A DNA stretch of 59,125 nt from CAZKRU01 sp964555235 (GCA_964555235.1 CAZKRU010000016.1:1-59125); one strand, 5' to 3'. Shown: positions 1-9,268, numbered from the stretch's first letter. Numbers and translations are program-made. Notes: generated by a model not told the origin, from the letters alone.

Positions 1-3000
1 GAGATGTTTATGGGGGCCAAGATGTTTGCGTGGATTGGGGGCGTCCTGCTTTTTATTGGAGTTTCCTTTTTCATCAAATATTCGCTCGATCACAATTTGA
101 TTCCAGCGGAGGTTCGTGCGGCGATCTGTTATCTCATTGGCGGAGGCTTGATTGGCGGGGGACTCTTGTTATCGCGCGAGAAATATCCGACAACGGTTCA
201 TGCGCTTTGCGGAACGGGGGTGTTGATTCTTTATGGAATTACGTTTGCTTGTCGCTCGTATTATCACTTCGATCTCTTCACCCCGGTCGTCACTTTTGGG
301 TGGATGATCTTGATCACGGTTGTAGCCTTCTTAATTGCCATTCGACTCGAGGCCAAAGCGGTGGCGGTGATGGGAATTTTTGGAGGCTTTTTAACGCCGT
401 TTCTGATTTCCACGGGATCGAATAATCCGATGGGGCTCTTTTCTTATATTGCGATCTTGAATGTCGGATTGATCGCGGTGGCGTTGGTGCAACGTTGGGG
501 ATTTGTCGTGGTTCTGGGAGCCGTCGGAACAGTTCTGATGGAGTTGGGTTGGGGGAGTCGTTATTTGACGCAGAGTGCTCCTTCGATCGCGCTGAACACG
601 TGTTTGCTCTTTAATGTTCTATTTGGGCTAGGGGCTTATGTCGCGCATCGTCGAGAGCGTCTCACCTTTGCGATTTCATTGGGAGCAGTTCTCGTGGGGG
701 CGGGAAATTTTCTTTGGGCCTGTGGCTTCTATTCCTATCTCCAAGCGACGCCGTTACTTCTTTTTGGAGTTGCATTTGCCGCGTCCCTGCTGACGTTAGG
801 CATTACGCTGATTCAGCGAGAATTGTTTTGGAGCTTTAAAGTGTCCGGAGGAATCGCTCTGGCTCTGTTATGGACTTGGACCGTTCAAAAATTTGGAGGC
901 TCGTCGTCGGCACTTGAGTCATCGCTTTTGTACACGGCATTAGGACTGCATTTTACGTATGCGGTCCTTCACACGGTGTTGCCGATGCTCTTTGCTTCCA
1001 TCCGAGAATCGCGAGTGGAGGGGAAATGGCTTTTGGGATTTTCTCTGGCGATGCTTTTCCTTTGTCTCTGGCTTCCCTTCCAGTCGGCCACGGTTCCCTG
1101 GATGATTTGGGGATTGATTTTGTCCCTCAATCTTTTGATCGCAGTGGTCTCCGTCTTGTTTGGAGTGGTGACGTATGTGTTGATTGCAGGAGTTTCGACG
1201 ATGTTGGGTGCGGGAGCTTGTATTTTGGGAAAACCGGGAGAGATCATGGCGGATCAGCTTCTGCCGATGATGTCCTTGGCGACGGGGCTCAGTGTTGTTT
1301 TCTTTGCGGCGGGGTTGATTCTGAGACGTGAGATTCGAAAAAGCCAAGATCCGGAAGGGGAGACGATATCAGCGAGTGGAGTCGGACTGCTTCCGGCCTT
1401 TTCGGTTTTTTCCGCCTCATGGCCCTATCTGTTGATTGCCACAGTTTGCGGAGGAATGGAATTAGCGAGTCCGTCCACGGTCTTCGGGGTCGTCCTTTTG
1501 ATGAACATTCTCCTTTTGGGATTAAGTCGTCATTTGTTTCCCTCATGGCTCCCCGGGATGGCATTGGCGGGAACGGCATTGGTTCAGGGGATCTGGTATT
1601 TTAAAAGCTACCACGTTGAGATGCCGATGATCGCCCTGATTTGGGCGGGGATCTTCCATCTTCTCTTCACACTCTTTCCTTTTGTCTTCCGGCGCGCCTT
1701 TCTGGCAACGACGGGAGCGTGGATTACCTCGGCGGTGGCCGGACCGGTAGCCTTTGCGTTGTACTATGGAATGACCAAGGCCCTCATTCCGAGTTCCATG
1801 GGAGGCACGTTGCCGACGATTTTTGCGGTGACCTCTCTTCTCTGGTTGGTGATCTGTCTCAAAACCACGTCGGATGAGAATCCGATTCGTCTTAGTTGTC
1901 TGGCCTGGTATGGCGGAATCGCGCTGCTTTTCATTACGATGATTTTCCCGATGCAATTTTCGCATCGCTGGTTGACCGTGAGCTGGGCGTTGGAGGGGAT
2001 GGCGCTGTTCTGGTTGTTCCGAAGAGTACGTCATTCGGGGCTCCCGGCCACCGGGTTTGTTTTGTTGGCCGTTTGTCTGGCGCGAATTTTGATGAATGCC
2101 TGGAGCTCGCACGCCTATTTCCGGGCGGAAACCGTTTTCATGAATTCGTATCTGTTCGATTACGCCTTGATGATGGGAGCATTGTGGGGCGCCCGGTTTT
2201 TTGTCATTCCTCCGAGCGAAGAGGTCTTCGGATTACCCGCAAAGCGGTTTTTTGAAGGAGCGCTTGTGGGTCTTGCATTTGTCCTGATGAATCTCGGTAT
2301 CAACGATTGTTTTACGAGGCCCGGGGCGGCGTTGACATTGGCGTACGCCAATCTCATTCCTCTGATTACCGTTCGTGTGGTCGGAATGGCCTGGTTTGCG
2401 GTGGGACTCCTGTATCTGGCGCGCCGGCTGCAGTTTGAATTACTTCGCTATCTCTCCTTCGCCTTGCTCGCTGCAAGTGCGATTCGACTGATCACCGCGC
2501 CGAGTTTTTGTGAGCCGCTCATTCGTGGGGAGATTCCGTTCTTTAACTGGCACATCATCGGTTTTGGGGCGTTGATCGGAGCGCTTTGGATGGCGAGTCG
2601 ACTTTGGAGCGAAGCAGAAACGCTTTTGTCTTTCAATGTGCGCTCGGTGTTCAAGATTGGCATCGCCGTTTCACTCTTCGTTTTTATGAATCTTCAAGTG
2701 ATGGATTTTTTCACGAATGTAGGCGGCGATGTGGTCTTTTCGTTCCGAGGGAGTTTAGCTCAAGATATGACCTACACGATTGCCTGGACGCTCTTTGCCT
2801 TGGGGTTGGTTTTCTTGGGATTGCTCAAGCGAGTTCCGTATGCCCGCTATTCGGGAATGGCTTTGGTTGGGGTCTCCTTGCTCAAGCTCTTCTTCCATGA
2901 CTTGAGTCGTCTGGATCAGCTTTATCGAATTGGAGCTTTTATTGCGGTGGCAGTGATGATGATGTTGGCTTCGTTCTTTTATCAAAAGTTTGTGAGCGCA

Positions 3001-3027
3001 TTGGATGAGAAAAAGGAGACGCCGTGA
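1..3027 (+). CDS. DUF2339 family multi-pass membrane protein (5' end outside window)
   Basis: The reading frame is open from base 1 and is a long run of hydrophobic segments, by eye more than 25 membrane spans over about 1009 visible codons. The opening residues GAKMFAWIGGVLLFIGVSFF, followed by KYSLDHNLIP, are typical of the start of the membrane part of DUF2339 proteins. Family members usually carry a cytoplasmic, often coiled-coil, stretch before this, so the true start is probably upstream of the window and the ATG at position 4 is internal. The stop codon overlaps the GTG start of the DUF3999 gene, so the two are translationally coupled. Function of the family is unknown; partnership with DUF3999 suggests an envelope complex. 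No catalytic motif was recognised. Confidence 0.85.
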   Translation, partial: EMFMGAKMFAWIGGVLLFIGVSFFIKYSLDHNLIPAEVRAAICYLIGGGLIGGGLLLSREKYPTTVHALCGTGVLILYGITFACRSYYHFDLFTPVVTFGWMILITVVAFLIAIRLEAKAVAVMGIFGGFLTPFLISTGSNNPMGLFSYIAILNVGLIAVALVQRWGFVVVLGAVGTVLMELGWGSRYLTQSAPSIALNTCLLFNVLFGLGAYVAHRRERLTFAISLGAVLVGAGNFLWACGFYSYLQATPLLLFGVAFAASLLTLGITLIQRELFWSFKVSGGIALALLWTWTVQKFGGSSSALESSLLYTALGLHFTYAVLHTVLPMLFASIRESRVEGKWLLGFSLAMLFLCLWLPFQSATVPWMIWGLILSLNLLIAVVSVLFGVVTYVLIAGVSTMLGAGACILGKPGEIMADQLLPMMSLATGLSVVFFAAGLILRREIRKSQDPEGETISASGVGLLPAFSVFSASWPYLLIATVCGGMELASPSTVFGVVLLMNILLLGLSRHLFPSWLPGMALAGTALVQGIWYFKSYHVEMPMIALIWAGIFHLLFTLFPFVFRRAFLATTGAWITSAVAGPVAFALYYGMTKALIPSSMGGTLPTIFAVTSLLWLVICLKTTSDENPIRLSCLAWYGGIALLFITMIFPMQFSHRWLTVSWALEGMALFWLFRRVRHSGLPATGFVLLAVCLARILMNAWSSHAYFRAETVFMNSYLFDYALMMGALWGARFFVIPPSEEVFGLPAKRFFEGALVGLAFVLMNLGINDCFTRPGAALTLAYANLIPLITVRVVGMAWFAVGLLYLARRLQFELLRYLSFALLAASAIRLITAPSFCEPLIRGEIPFFNWHIIGFGALIGALWMASRLWSEAETLLSFNVRSVFKIGIAVSLFVFMNLQVMDFFTNVGGDVVFSFRGSLAQDMTYTIAWTLFALGLVFLGLLKRVPYARYSGMALVGVSLLKLFFHDLSRLDQLYRIGAFIAVAVMMMLASFFYQKFVSALDEKKETP

Positions 3028-5039
3028 AATTAAAAATGTTCAGATGGATGCTTGTTGGATTATTCGGAGTTTTCGTTAGAGCGGAAAGCGCGACACCTCC
3101 CTCGGGACATCCCGAGTGGGAATTTGTTCAGGAGATCGGAGTCAATCAATCTGGATTGATGAAGGTGGAGATTCCGTGGGAAGCATTTCAAAATAAGGGG
3201 GAAAACGGCGCAGATTTTCGACTCGTCTCTTCGGAGGGAAAAGAGGTTGCGTATCTGATCAGCGCGCCGATGAATCTCCAGCCCGAATGGATTGCGCCGA
3301 CGGAGAGTCAATCGACCGTGACGGGGGACTCCACCGTTCACCGGTTTTCCATCGGAGCGAAGTCGTTGGTGAATCTCATCGAATTCGAAACGACCCGCGG
3401 GGGATTTACCAAGGCGATTACGTTGGAAGGTTCATTGAATGGAACGGATTGGAAGAAGTTTCAGCAGAGTGCGGTATTTTTTAGTGAACGATCCAATGAT
3501 ACACGGCAACAGATTCCGATCCCAGCGGCACCTTGGACGTTGATTCGCTTAACGATTCATGAGCAGAAGTTAGAGGACCCAACGACTCCTCGGGTGATGA
3601 TTAAAAATGTGCGGTTTCGCACGCAACCTGAATCCAAACAACTTCGCGTCAGCAAAAAGTTGGAGATCTTGGATCAGATTCATGGAGCGAGTGAGAGTCG
3701 AATCTTTTGCCGTTTGGAAAGTCCCGGGGTTCGTCTGAATGATTTAATGGTGGAGAGCGAGGATCTGGTTTATCGACGAAATTTATCAGTCGTCCGTCGT
3801 GAAGTCGTGAACGAGGAACTGGTGGAAAGGGAGCTTTGCTCCGGGGCGATTCAAAAGTTTGAGGCAAATTCAGAGTTGGGAGCGCAAGCGAGTCGACTTT
3901 CCGTGGGCCGAATGATCGGAGAACGTGAGATGATTCTCAAAATTGAAAATGGGGGGAATCCGTCGCTGCGTATCGGAGGGGTCGAAGTTCGCTATGAGCC
4001 GCGCTATCTGGTTTTTCAAGCAGCAGGAAAAGGATCTTATTGGCTCTATAGTGGTAATGGAAAAGTCTTGGATCCCCGGTACGATCTTGCCAGTTTTTCG
4101 AGAGAAATTGCAGCGCTTGGTTTGACCGTGGTGGAGTGGGGAACGGTTGGACCGAATCCAGACTACCAGGTTTCGACTCCGGTCGATACCTTCGAACCCA
4201 AGGGTGCGCCCTTGGATGATTCGGCCTGGACCTATCATGCTTCCGTGCAAGTTTCGACTCCGGGACTTCAGCGATTGGATTTGGGGCTGCATGTCCTGGC
4301 CCATTCGCAGTCGTCGCTGGCGGATTTGCGATTGATGTATGAGGGAGCGCAGTGGCCTTATTTACTTCAACGGAATTCGTTTACCAAGAGTTTCGATCTC
4401 ACGGTGGAATCGGCACCGGATCCGAAACGCCCTTCCGTGGGCCGCTGGAGAATCGATCTTCCGGAGGCGAAGCTTCCGATTCGTTCGATTCAGTGTGTCG
4501 GAGCGGGCGAGCTTTTTGATCGCAACATGGTGATCTACGAGGAGAAACGGGACGGAAACGGACGTCTCGTGAAGCGGGTGCTTGGAAATAGTTTATGGAG
4601 TGCGAGGCCAGGAAGCAAAGAGCGTGCATATTCGATTCATTTCTCGGCTCCCGAAGGGGCGCAGTTATATTTGGAATGTGATAATGGTGATAATGCCGCT
4701 GTGGAATTCAGTCAGTTTCGCGCGAGCTATTCCGTGGCGTCTCTCTATTTCAAATCGCTCCAGCCCCGACAATTTCGCTTGAGCTACGGAATGGCGCAGG
4801 CGGCTGCACCCCGTTATGACTTAAACGTGATCGCGTCGAAGATTTTGAGTGGAAAGCCGAAGCTCGCGGTATTAGAGGAACCGAATGGAGGGATCGTGAC
4901 GGCTTCCAAAGGTGGAATGACGAAAGATCAGCTTTATCGTTACGCTTTTTGGGGAGTTTTGACCTTGGTCGTCTTTGGACTCTTGTTTGTCGTCGGAAAA
5001 TTACTGCCTGCGCCTGGGTCTGAGAATACGAAGCCGTAA
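3024..5039 (+). CDS. DUF3999 family protein, exported with a C-terminal membrane anchor
   Basis: 671 residues starting at GTG, which overlaps the upstream TGA (GTGA); an AAGGAG ribosome binding site lies 5-10 bases upstream. The N-terminus (MKLKMFRWMLVGLFGVFVRA) is a signal peptide, the body is a beta-rich periplasmic region, and one hydrophobic segment near residues 640-660 is followed by a short tail, so it is a type I periplasmic protein anchored at the C-terminus. This architecture and the pairing with DUF2339 fit DUF3999. The two families are known as neighbours in many Gram-negative genomes, but no biochemical role is established. I see no enzyme motif. Inference: the periplasmic partner of the polytopic protein encoded just upstream. 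Confidence 0.8.
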   Translation: MKLKMFRWMLVGLFGVFVRAESATPPSGHPEWEFVQEIGVNQSGLMKVEIPWEAFQNKGENGADFRLVSSEGKEVAYLISAPMNLQPEWIAPTESQSTVTGDSTVHRFSIGAKSLVNLIEFETTRGGFTKAITLEGSLNGTDWKKFQQSAVFFSERSNDTRQQIPIPAAPWTLIRLTIHEQKLEDPTTPRVMIKNVRFRTQPESKQLRVSKKLEILDQIHGASESRIFCRLESPGVRLNDLMVESEDLVYRRNLSVVRREVVNEELVERELCSGAIQKFEANSELGAQASRLSVGRMIGEREMILKIENGGNPSLRIGGVEVRYEPRYLVFQAAGKGSYWLYSGNGKVLDPRYDLASFSREIAALGLTVVEWGTVGPNPDYQVSTPVDTFEPKGAPLDDSAWTYHASVQVSTPGLQRLDLGLHVLAHSQSSLADLRLMYEGAQWPYLLQRNSFTKSFDLTVESAPDPKRPSVGRWRIDLPEAKLPIRSIQCVGAGELFDRNMVIYEEKRDGNGRLVKRVLGNSLWSARPGSKERAYSIHFSAPEGAQLYLECDNGDNAAVEFSQFRASYSVASLYFKSLQPRQFRLSYGMAQAAAPRYDLNVIASKILSGKPKLAVLEEPNGGIVTASKGGMTKDQLYRYAFWGVLTLVVFGLLFVVGKLLPAPGSENTKP

Positions 5040-5071
5040 TACGAGAAAAGTCGGATTCGCATTTTTACCTC

Positions 5072-5731
5072 ATGAAACCATGGCTTCATCGGATGGCGAA
5101 GGCACTTCTGGTGGTGCTGATCTGTCTCTCCATTGCTTGGGGCGGCTATCGATGTTATCAGCGAGCCTATGTGGCACGTGTGACAGGAGTGGTCCAAGAG
5201 GGGGATCTCATTTTTCAAGCGTGCAAGAGTTTGGTGGGAATTATTATTCGGGATGCGACCCATTCACGGTATGATCATCTGGGAATGGTGATTCGTCGTG
5301 AGGGCGAATGGGTGGTTTATGAGGCGATTGAGCCGGTGAAGTTTACGCCGCTTTCGGAATGGGTTGAGCGCGGGTTTCTGAGTCAGGTCGAGATTCGACG
5401 GCTGAAAGATCCTTCTATTTTTCAGGATGCAACGAAGCGAAAGGAGTTAAACCGCGTGATGGAATTGCACATGGGAAAATCTTATGATTTTCTGTTGGGG
5501 TGGTCCGATGAGAGTATGTATTGCTCGGAGCTTGTCTGGAAAACCTACCAGTCGGCTCTGGGGATTACGCTCTGTCCGACGAAAAAGTTTCGCGATTTTG
5601 ATTTCAGCAAGAAGAGCGTGCAGATCTACGTCAGCAAACTTTACAAAAATGGAGTTCCTTTGGAGGAGTCGGCAGTCTCTCCTCAGGATTTGTTCGATTC
5701 GTCGCTGATGGTGCCGGTAGCGATTCCATGA
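5072..5731 (+). CDS. YiiX/YebB-like NlpC/P60 superfamily cysteine hydrolase, membrane-anchored
   Basis: 219 residues. A hydrophobic segment at about residues 10-27 acts as signal anchor. The papain-like (circularly permuted NlpC/P60) core shows GDLIFQ at 44-49, a histidine in YDHLGMV (H69) and the nucleophile in MYCSELV (C151), the usual YiiX His and Cys motifs. Members of this fold cleave or transfer acyl or peptidyl groups; eukaryotic LRAT and HRASLS relatives act on phospholipids, but the substrate here is unknown. The gene follows DUF3999 by 32 bases and probably belongs to the same operon. A paralogue lies at 45579-46196 beside phospholipid genes, which hints at an envelope lipid substrate for both. 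Confidence 0.8.
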   Translation: MKPWLHRMAKALLVVLICLSIAWGGYRCYQRAYVARVTGVVQEGDLIFQACKSLVGIIIRDATHSRYDHLGMVIRREGEWVVYEAIEPVKFTPLSEWVERGFLSQVEIRRLKDPSIFQDATKRKELNRVMELHMGKSYDFLLGWSDESMYCSELVWKTYQSALGITLCPTKKFRDFDFSKKSVQIYVSKLYKNGVPLEESAVSPQDLFDSSLMVPVAIP

Positions 5732-5766
5732 CATTGTTGGTGCTTTCAGCCGCAACGCGGCGAGCT

Positions 5767-5888
5767 ATACCAGCCTAGGGGAACGCCCTGAGGATCGGAT
5801 CAAAAAGCGATCTATCCGTTGGCCCGCCCCTTCAGGGCTCGGAATGATCGGGGGGCGGTTTTCCTGGGGCGTTGCCCCAGGCTGGTAT
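5767..5888. repeat. Imperfect long inverted repeat (REP/MITE-like)
   Basis: The left arm at 5767-5788 and the right arm at 5867-5888 are complementary at about 20 of 22 positions (right arm begins GGGCGTTGCCCCAGGCTGG). A second, shorter complementary pair lies inside. The element fills the space between the YiiX gene and the DUF1016 nuclease gene and has no coding potential. It resembles short palindromic repeats that are scattered in related genomes; only this copy is in the window. Confidence 0.6.
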
Positions 5889-5962
5889 GGGGCGCGCTGT
5901 TGGCGCTCAAAAGCGGTAACAACTTCCGCATCGCTGCCACCGCATTGGTCGAACTTTTCGAA

Positions 5963-7162
5963 TTAGGGGGCATGACCGATTTCCTTGCCGATTTGTTTGA
6001 GGAAGGACTCCATGGCGGACTTGTCGGGCATTTCCACGGCGTAACGGGAGACAAAGAGCTGGTTGGAGAGGTCACCGAGGGCGAACTCGACGAGCGCTTC
6101 GTTTTTCCGGGTGCAGAGGAGAATGCCGATGGGCGGCTGGTCGCCCGGAGTCATCTCGTGCTTCTTGTAGTAGGCCACATAGGTATTGAGTTGGCCGAGG
6201 TGTTCGTGGGCAAAGGCGGCGGTTTTCAGTTCGACGAGAACATGGCACTTGAGGATGCGGTGGTAGAAGACGAGATCTACGAAGAAATGCTCGTCGCCGA
6301 TCAGGATACGTTTTTGCCGGGCCTCGAAGCAGAAGCCGTAGCCCATTTCGAGGAGGAAGTCCTGGAGGCGATCGAGCAAGGCGTCTTCGAGGTCTGTCTC
6401 ACCCATGACATCGCGGGAGCGCAGACCGAGGAACTCGAAAATGTAGGGATCGCGGATGATCTGGGCGGGCTGGAGGGTTTCTGCCTTGGCGTGCGCTTTG
6501 GCGGAGAGTTTAATTTTGTTCTTCGATAGGCCGCTCCGTTCGTAGTAGAGGCTGTCAATCTGGCGGCGCAGTTCGCGGACGGACCAGTTGCCGCGGATGC
6601 ATTCGACCTCGTAGAAGCGGCGTTGAGTGTCGTCGGTGAGTTCCAACAGCTCGGAAAGGTGGGAAAAAGAGAGTAGGTGGATCAATTGTGGAGACGCTGT
6701 CTCCACAATTGGAGATTTGGCAGTCACTGACTCCCAAATTGGCCCAGGAACAGGGGGGAGGTGGGCAAGGAGCGACTCTAGTTCTGGTCTCAGGTGAGAT
6801 TGTGGAGACAGTGTCTCCACAATGTTCGGGTAGGTGAGATAAAGCTGGCGAAAACGGTAGAGTTCACGGCGATCACAGCGTTCCCAACCTTGTTTCTTCA
6901 AGCGTCCGGCTAAAACGTCCATCAGCTTGTCACCATAGGCAGCCCGGTCAGCGCCTTGACGTTCGTATATTTCGATCTGCATTCCGATGAGCCAGTTCCG
7001 CAGCGTGAGGCCGACGTTGACGGCCTTGGTGGCGAAGTCCTGAGCTTGGCGGTGGATCTGGACAATCGAAGCTACCAGTGACTCGAAATCGCCGATCAAC
7101 TCCGATGGTCCGGCGGACTTCTTAGGTGTCTTGATGGTTTTTCCTGAAACCTTCTTTTTCAT
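5963..7162 (-). CDS. DUF1016 (YhcG-type) PDDEXK nuclease domain protein
   Basis: 399 residues, with GGAGG about 10 bases upstream of the ATG. The N-terminal region (about 25-230) is the DUF1016 N domain (ILVKSAR-like pattern, with DRREYRFRQLYL replaced here by DRRELYRFRQLYL). The C-terminal region holds the PDDEXK core: FVDLVFYHRILKCHVLVELK around residues 290-310, with the acidic residue in VDLVF and the ELK motif, followed by QLNTYVAYY. Such proteins are often linked to restriction systems and mobile DNA. No hsd genes are present, so it is solitary. The middle of the gene (about residues 115-160) contains three palindromic units, described separately. The 3' end lies next to an inverted repeat, which fits horizontal gain. 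Confidence 0.85.
   Translation of the reverse strand: MKKKVSGKTIKTPKKSAGPSELIGDFESLVASIVQIHRQAQDFATKAVNVGLTLRNWLIGMQIEIYERQGADRAAYGDKLMDVLAGRLKKQGWERCDRRELYRFRQLYLTYPNIVETLSPQSHLRPELESLLAHLPPVPGPIWESVTAKSPIVETASPQLIHLLSFSHLSELLELTDDTQRRFYEVECIRGNWSVRELRRQIDSLYYERSGLSKNKIKLSAKAHAKAETLQPAQIIRDPYIFEFLGLRSRDVMGETDLEDALLDRLQDFLLEMGYGFCFEARQKRILIGDEHFFVDLVFYHRILKCHVLVELKTAAFAHEHLGQLNTYVAYYKKHEMTPGDQPPIGILLCTRKNEALVEFALGDLSNQLFVSRYAVEMPDKSAMESFLKQIGKEIGHAP
6683..6823 (-). repeat. Three in-frame palindromic units inside the DUF1016 gene
   Basis: Unit 1 (6683-6711) is a perfect 13-bp inverted repeat around GCT, with arm sequence CAATTGTGGAGAC. Unit 2 (6715-6739) has 12-base arms with one mismatch. 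Unit 3 (6799-6823) is a perfect 12-bp inverted repeat around a single G. All three keep the reading frame and encode similar octapeptides on the minus strand: IVETASPQ, IWESVTAK and IVETLSPQ. They lie in the linker between the DUF1016 N-domain helices, where length variation would be tolerated. Confidence 0.8.
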
Positions 7163-7239
7163 CGGGAGAGAGCCTCCATAAGTTGCGCCTTCAACTGCCC
7201 GCGCGTGGCGGCGATCCTTTTGAAGGGTTGCTCGAACAT
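7159..7239 (-). CDS. Possible 26-codon reading frame coupled to the DUF1016 gene
   Basis: An ATG at 7239 opens a short frame (starting MFEQPFKRIAATRG, ending MEALSR) whose TGA overlaps the ATG of the nuclease gene (ATGA). The nuclease ribosome binding site lies inside it. It could be a leader peptide, or the end of a lost upstream gene, since the frame stays open about 60 bases before the ATG. No family was recognised, and it may not be translated. Confidence 0.2.
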   Translation of the reverse strand: MFEQPFKRIAATRGQLKAQLMEALSR

Positions 7240-7370
7240 GACTTCAAGTAAACAGAAGAAATGCGACTCTTTCAAGTCATGGATCGTTGTGAATGATTTA
7301 TTGGATTTTCAGCTCTCACTGGCACGGCTTTACATCTTGCGGAAAACACTTATGAGAATGCGATTCTTTC

Positions 7371-8618
7371 ATGATGAAAATCTATCTCCTCGGCGCGCAT
7401 GGTGGGTATCGCTCGCAGAAAAAGCCGTTGGGGGGTGGGGCGACGATTTTTGAGTCGCTGGTGGAATCGTGGAAGGGGCGAACGGATCTGAATTGCGTGC
7501 CGTTGGGATTGGGGCCGGATTATCCGGGGCTTTCGTTGAAAGAACTGGAGGGGCGGCATCCGGCGGCGCTGAATTATTTTGAGTACGCCCGACTTTGCCG
7601 AAGCTTCGAACGAGTGAGTACGGATTATCTGCTCCAACAGCCCAAGGAAGCGAATGCTTGGGTGGTGATGAATGATCTTTCGGAGGGGCCGGATATTTCC
7701 CGACTTCGCGCGCACGGATTTCGCACGATGACATTGGTGCATGTCGATGTGGTTCAATTTGTGAACACGCTTTATTTGAAAAACCAATTTCACTTGGCAA
7801 CTCTAACTTCGGGATGGAGAGTTTTGAGGGAGGTTGGACTGACGCGATTTGTGCCGGATATCATTCATCTGATTTTTGAAAAACAAGAGCGCGCGTATTT
7901 GAATTCCGATGCCGTGGTGGTTCCTTCGGCTCCCATGAAAGCGATTATTCTTCAATGTTATCCAGAAATCGATCCTGCTAAAATTCATGTCGTTCCGTGG
8001 GGAGATCCGTCATCGCTCTTTTGCGGAGAAGATCCGACGCAGGAGAGAATTCTCGCTTGGCGCGAAAAAGAAGGGGTCGGCGATGACGATTTTCTGATTC
8101 TGACGTTGAGCCGTATTTCTCCGGAGAAAGGAATTGATCGGTTGATCCGAGGACTGATCGCGTTGGAGGTGACTCAAGGGGAAAGTGCGCGACGGATTAA
8201 AGTTCGCATCGCGGGAGATGCGGCCTACATGGACGGTCCCAAAACGAAACGGGAATTAGAGCGTCTGATTGCTTCGCTCCGCTGGATTGAGGTGAAGTTT
8301 ATTGGGTATCTCACCGGTCTTGAAAAGCGGACGGCATTTCAAGCGGCGGACCTTTATGCGTTCTGTTCGTATCATGAGAGCTATGGGTTGACGCTTGCCG
8401 AGGCGAAGTCGGAAGGATGCCGCTGTTTGGTGAGTCGCGAAGTGGCGGCAATTGGTGAACTGTCAGGGCAAATTTTGGCGGTCGAGGCGAATGAACCGCA
8501 AGCGGTGGCGTCCGGAATTTTAAGTTCAATGAAGGATTCGCGATTTGATCAACGGACTCCGATGCGCGAGACTTTTGACAAAGCGGCGGAACGGTTGGTG
8601 GAGATAATGCGAAAGTAG
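7371..8618 (+). CDS. GT-B fold glycosyltransferase (family 4 type)
   Basis: 415 residues; two adjacent ATG codons (7371 and 7374) can serve as start. No signal peptide or membrane span, so it is cytosolic. The C-terminal half carries the usual nucleotide-sugar site of family 4 enzymes: LTLSRISPEKGIDRLI around residues 240-255, and AADLYAFCSYHESYGLTLAEAKSEG around 320-345, where the E...E pair (ESYGLTLAEA) binds the donor phosphates and ribose. The N-terminal half has GGAT near residue 25 as acceptor-side glycine loop. It stands alone between accessory genes, so donor and acceptor cannot be told. The start lies about 200 bases from the divergent nuclease gene. Confidence 0.8.
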   Translation: MMKIYLLGAHGGYRSQKKPLGGGATIFESLVESWKGRTDLNCVPLGLGPDYPGLSLKELEGRHPAALNYFEYARLCRSFERVSTDYLLQQPKEANAWVVMNDLSEGPDISRLRAHGFRTMTLVHVDVVQFVNTLYLKNQFHLATLTSGWRVLREVGLTRFVPDIIHLIFEKQERAYLNSDAVVVPSAPMKAIILQCYPEIDPAKIHVVPWGDPSSLFCGEDPTQERILAWREKEGVGDDDFLILTLSRISPEKGIDRLIRGLIALEVTQGESARRIKVRIAGDAAYMDGPKTKRELERLIASLRWIEVKFIGYLTGLEKRTAFQAADLYAFCSYHESYGLTLAEAKSEGCRCLVSREVAAIGELSGQILAVEANEPQAVASGILSSMKDSRFDQRTPMRETFDKAAERLVEIMRK

Positions 8619-8698
8619 GACTTATCGAGTGAAAACCCTCCGCTGATAATTTAAATTTTAATTGGACTTGGTTTTTGAATTTCGATTAAATTCTTCGA

Positions 8699-9268
8699 AT
8701 GGCTGATTCAAAGCAGAAACGAATTTCAAGATGGACATTCGCGGCGCTAATGCTCGGAATTTTCGTTGCATCCCTTCTGTTCAGTCCTTCATTAACTTCA
8801 GGTGACGCTGCGATTTTCTTTTATTTCAGCAACGCGAAAAATATTCATCTATCAACAATTCAAGCTGAAATGGACGGGGCTACTACGAACGACAAAAAAT
8901 TGGGATGGCCGGGAGACGTAGGCATTAAGACCGTCAAAGAATTTGTGACGATGTTATCTGATAATGATTACATCCGCAAATCGGATCTTCCGCGTTTGTT
9001 TTCTCGAAAATCCCCTGCGGCAAAATTCGAAGATATCAACGCGGAGAATATTGATTTTCGTATTTATGCGTTATCAGTCAACAGCCCAACCAACGCGGTT
9101 TTCTTGATGAGTCGAGAGCCCGTAGTCGCTGGTTCGCGATGGGCAATCGATTTTTTTCCGCCTAAACGCGTGGTTGTTTGTTTAAAAAATGGTGAGGTCA
9201 AATCGTATAAGCCAGAGGAACTTACTGGAACCAATTTTGGGATCATCGCTGCGGAGGAACTTCGTTAA
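8699..9268 (+). CDS. Hypothetical protein with N-terminal signal anchor
   Basis: 189 residues, not recognised. A basic N-terminus (MADSKQKRISRW) is followed by a hydrophobic segment at about 13-30, and the rest is a mixed alpha/beta soluble part with no Cys, expected outside the cytoplasmic membrane. The layout (short basic start, one membrane helix, then polar domain of about 155 residues) resembles pseudopilin-like or general secretion accessory proteins, but I do not see a prepilin cleavage motif. No clear ribosome binding site precedes the ATG. The DNA is more AT-rich than the glycosyltransferase gene before it, suggesting separate origin. Confidence 0.5.
   Translation: MADSKQKRISRWTFAALMLGIFVASLLFSPSLTSGDAAIFFYFSNAKNIHLSTIQAEMDGATTNDKKLGWPGDVGIKTVKEFVTMLSDNDYIRKSDLPRLFSRKSPAAKFEDINAENIDFRIYALSVNSPTNAVFLMSREPVVAGSRWAIDFFPPKRVVVCLKNGEVKSYKPEELTGTNFGIIAAEELR

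Noticed and set aside
5819..6529. 236-codon plus-strand frame opposite the DUF1016 gene
   Set aside because: It is the antisense of a recognised nuclease gene and its translation is low-complexity acidic with no family pattern.
7205..7453. 82-codon plus-strand frame before the glycosyltransferase
   Set aside because: It overlaps the start of a well-supported gene and shows no family similarity.
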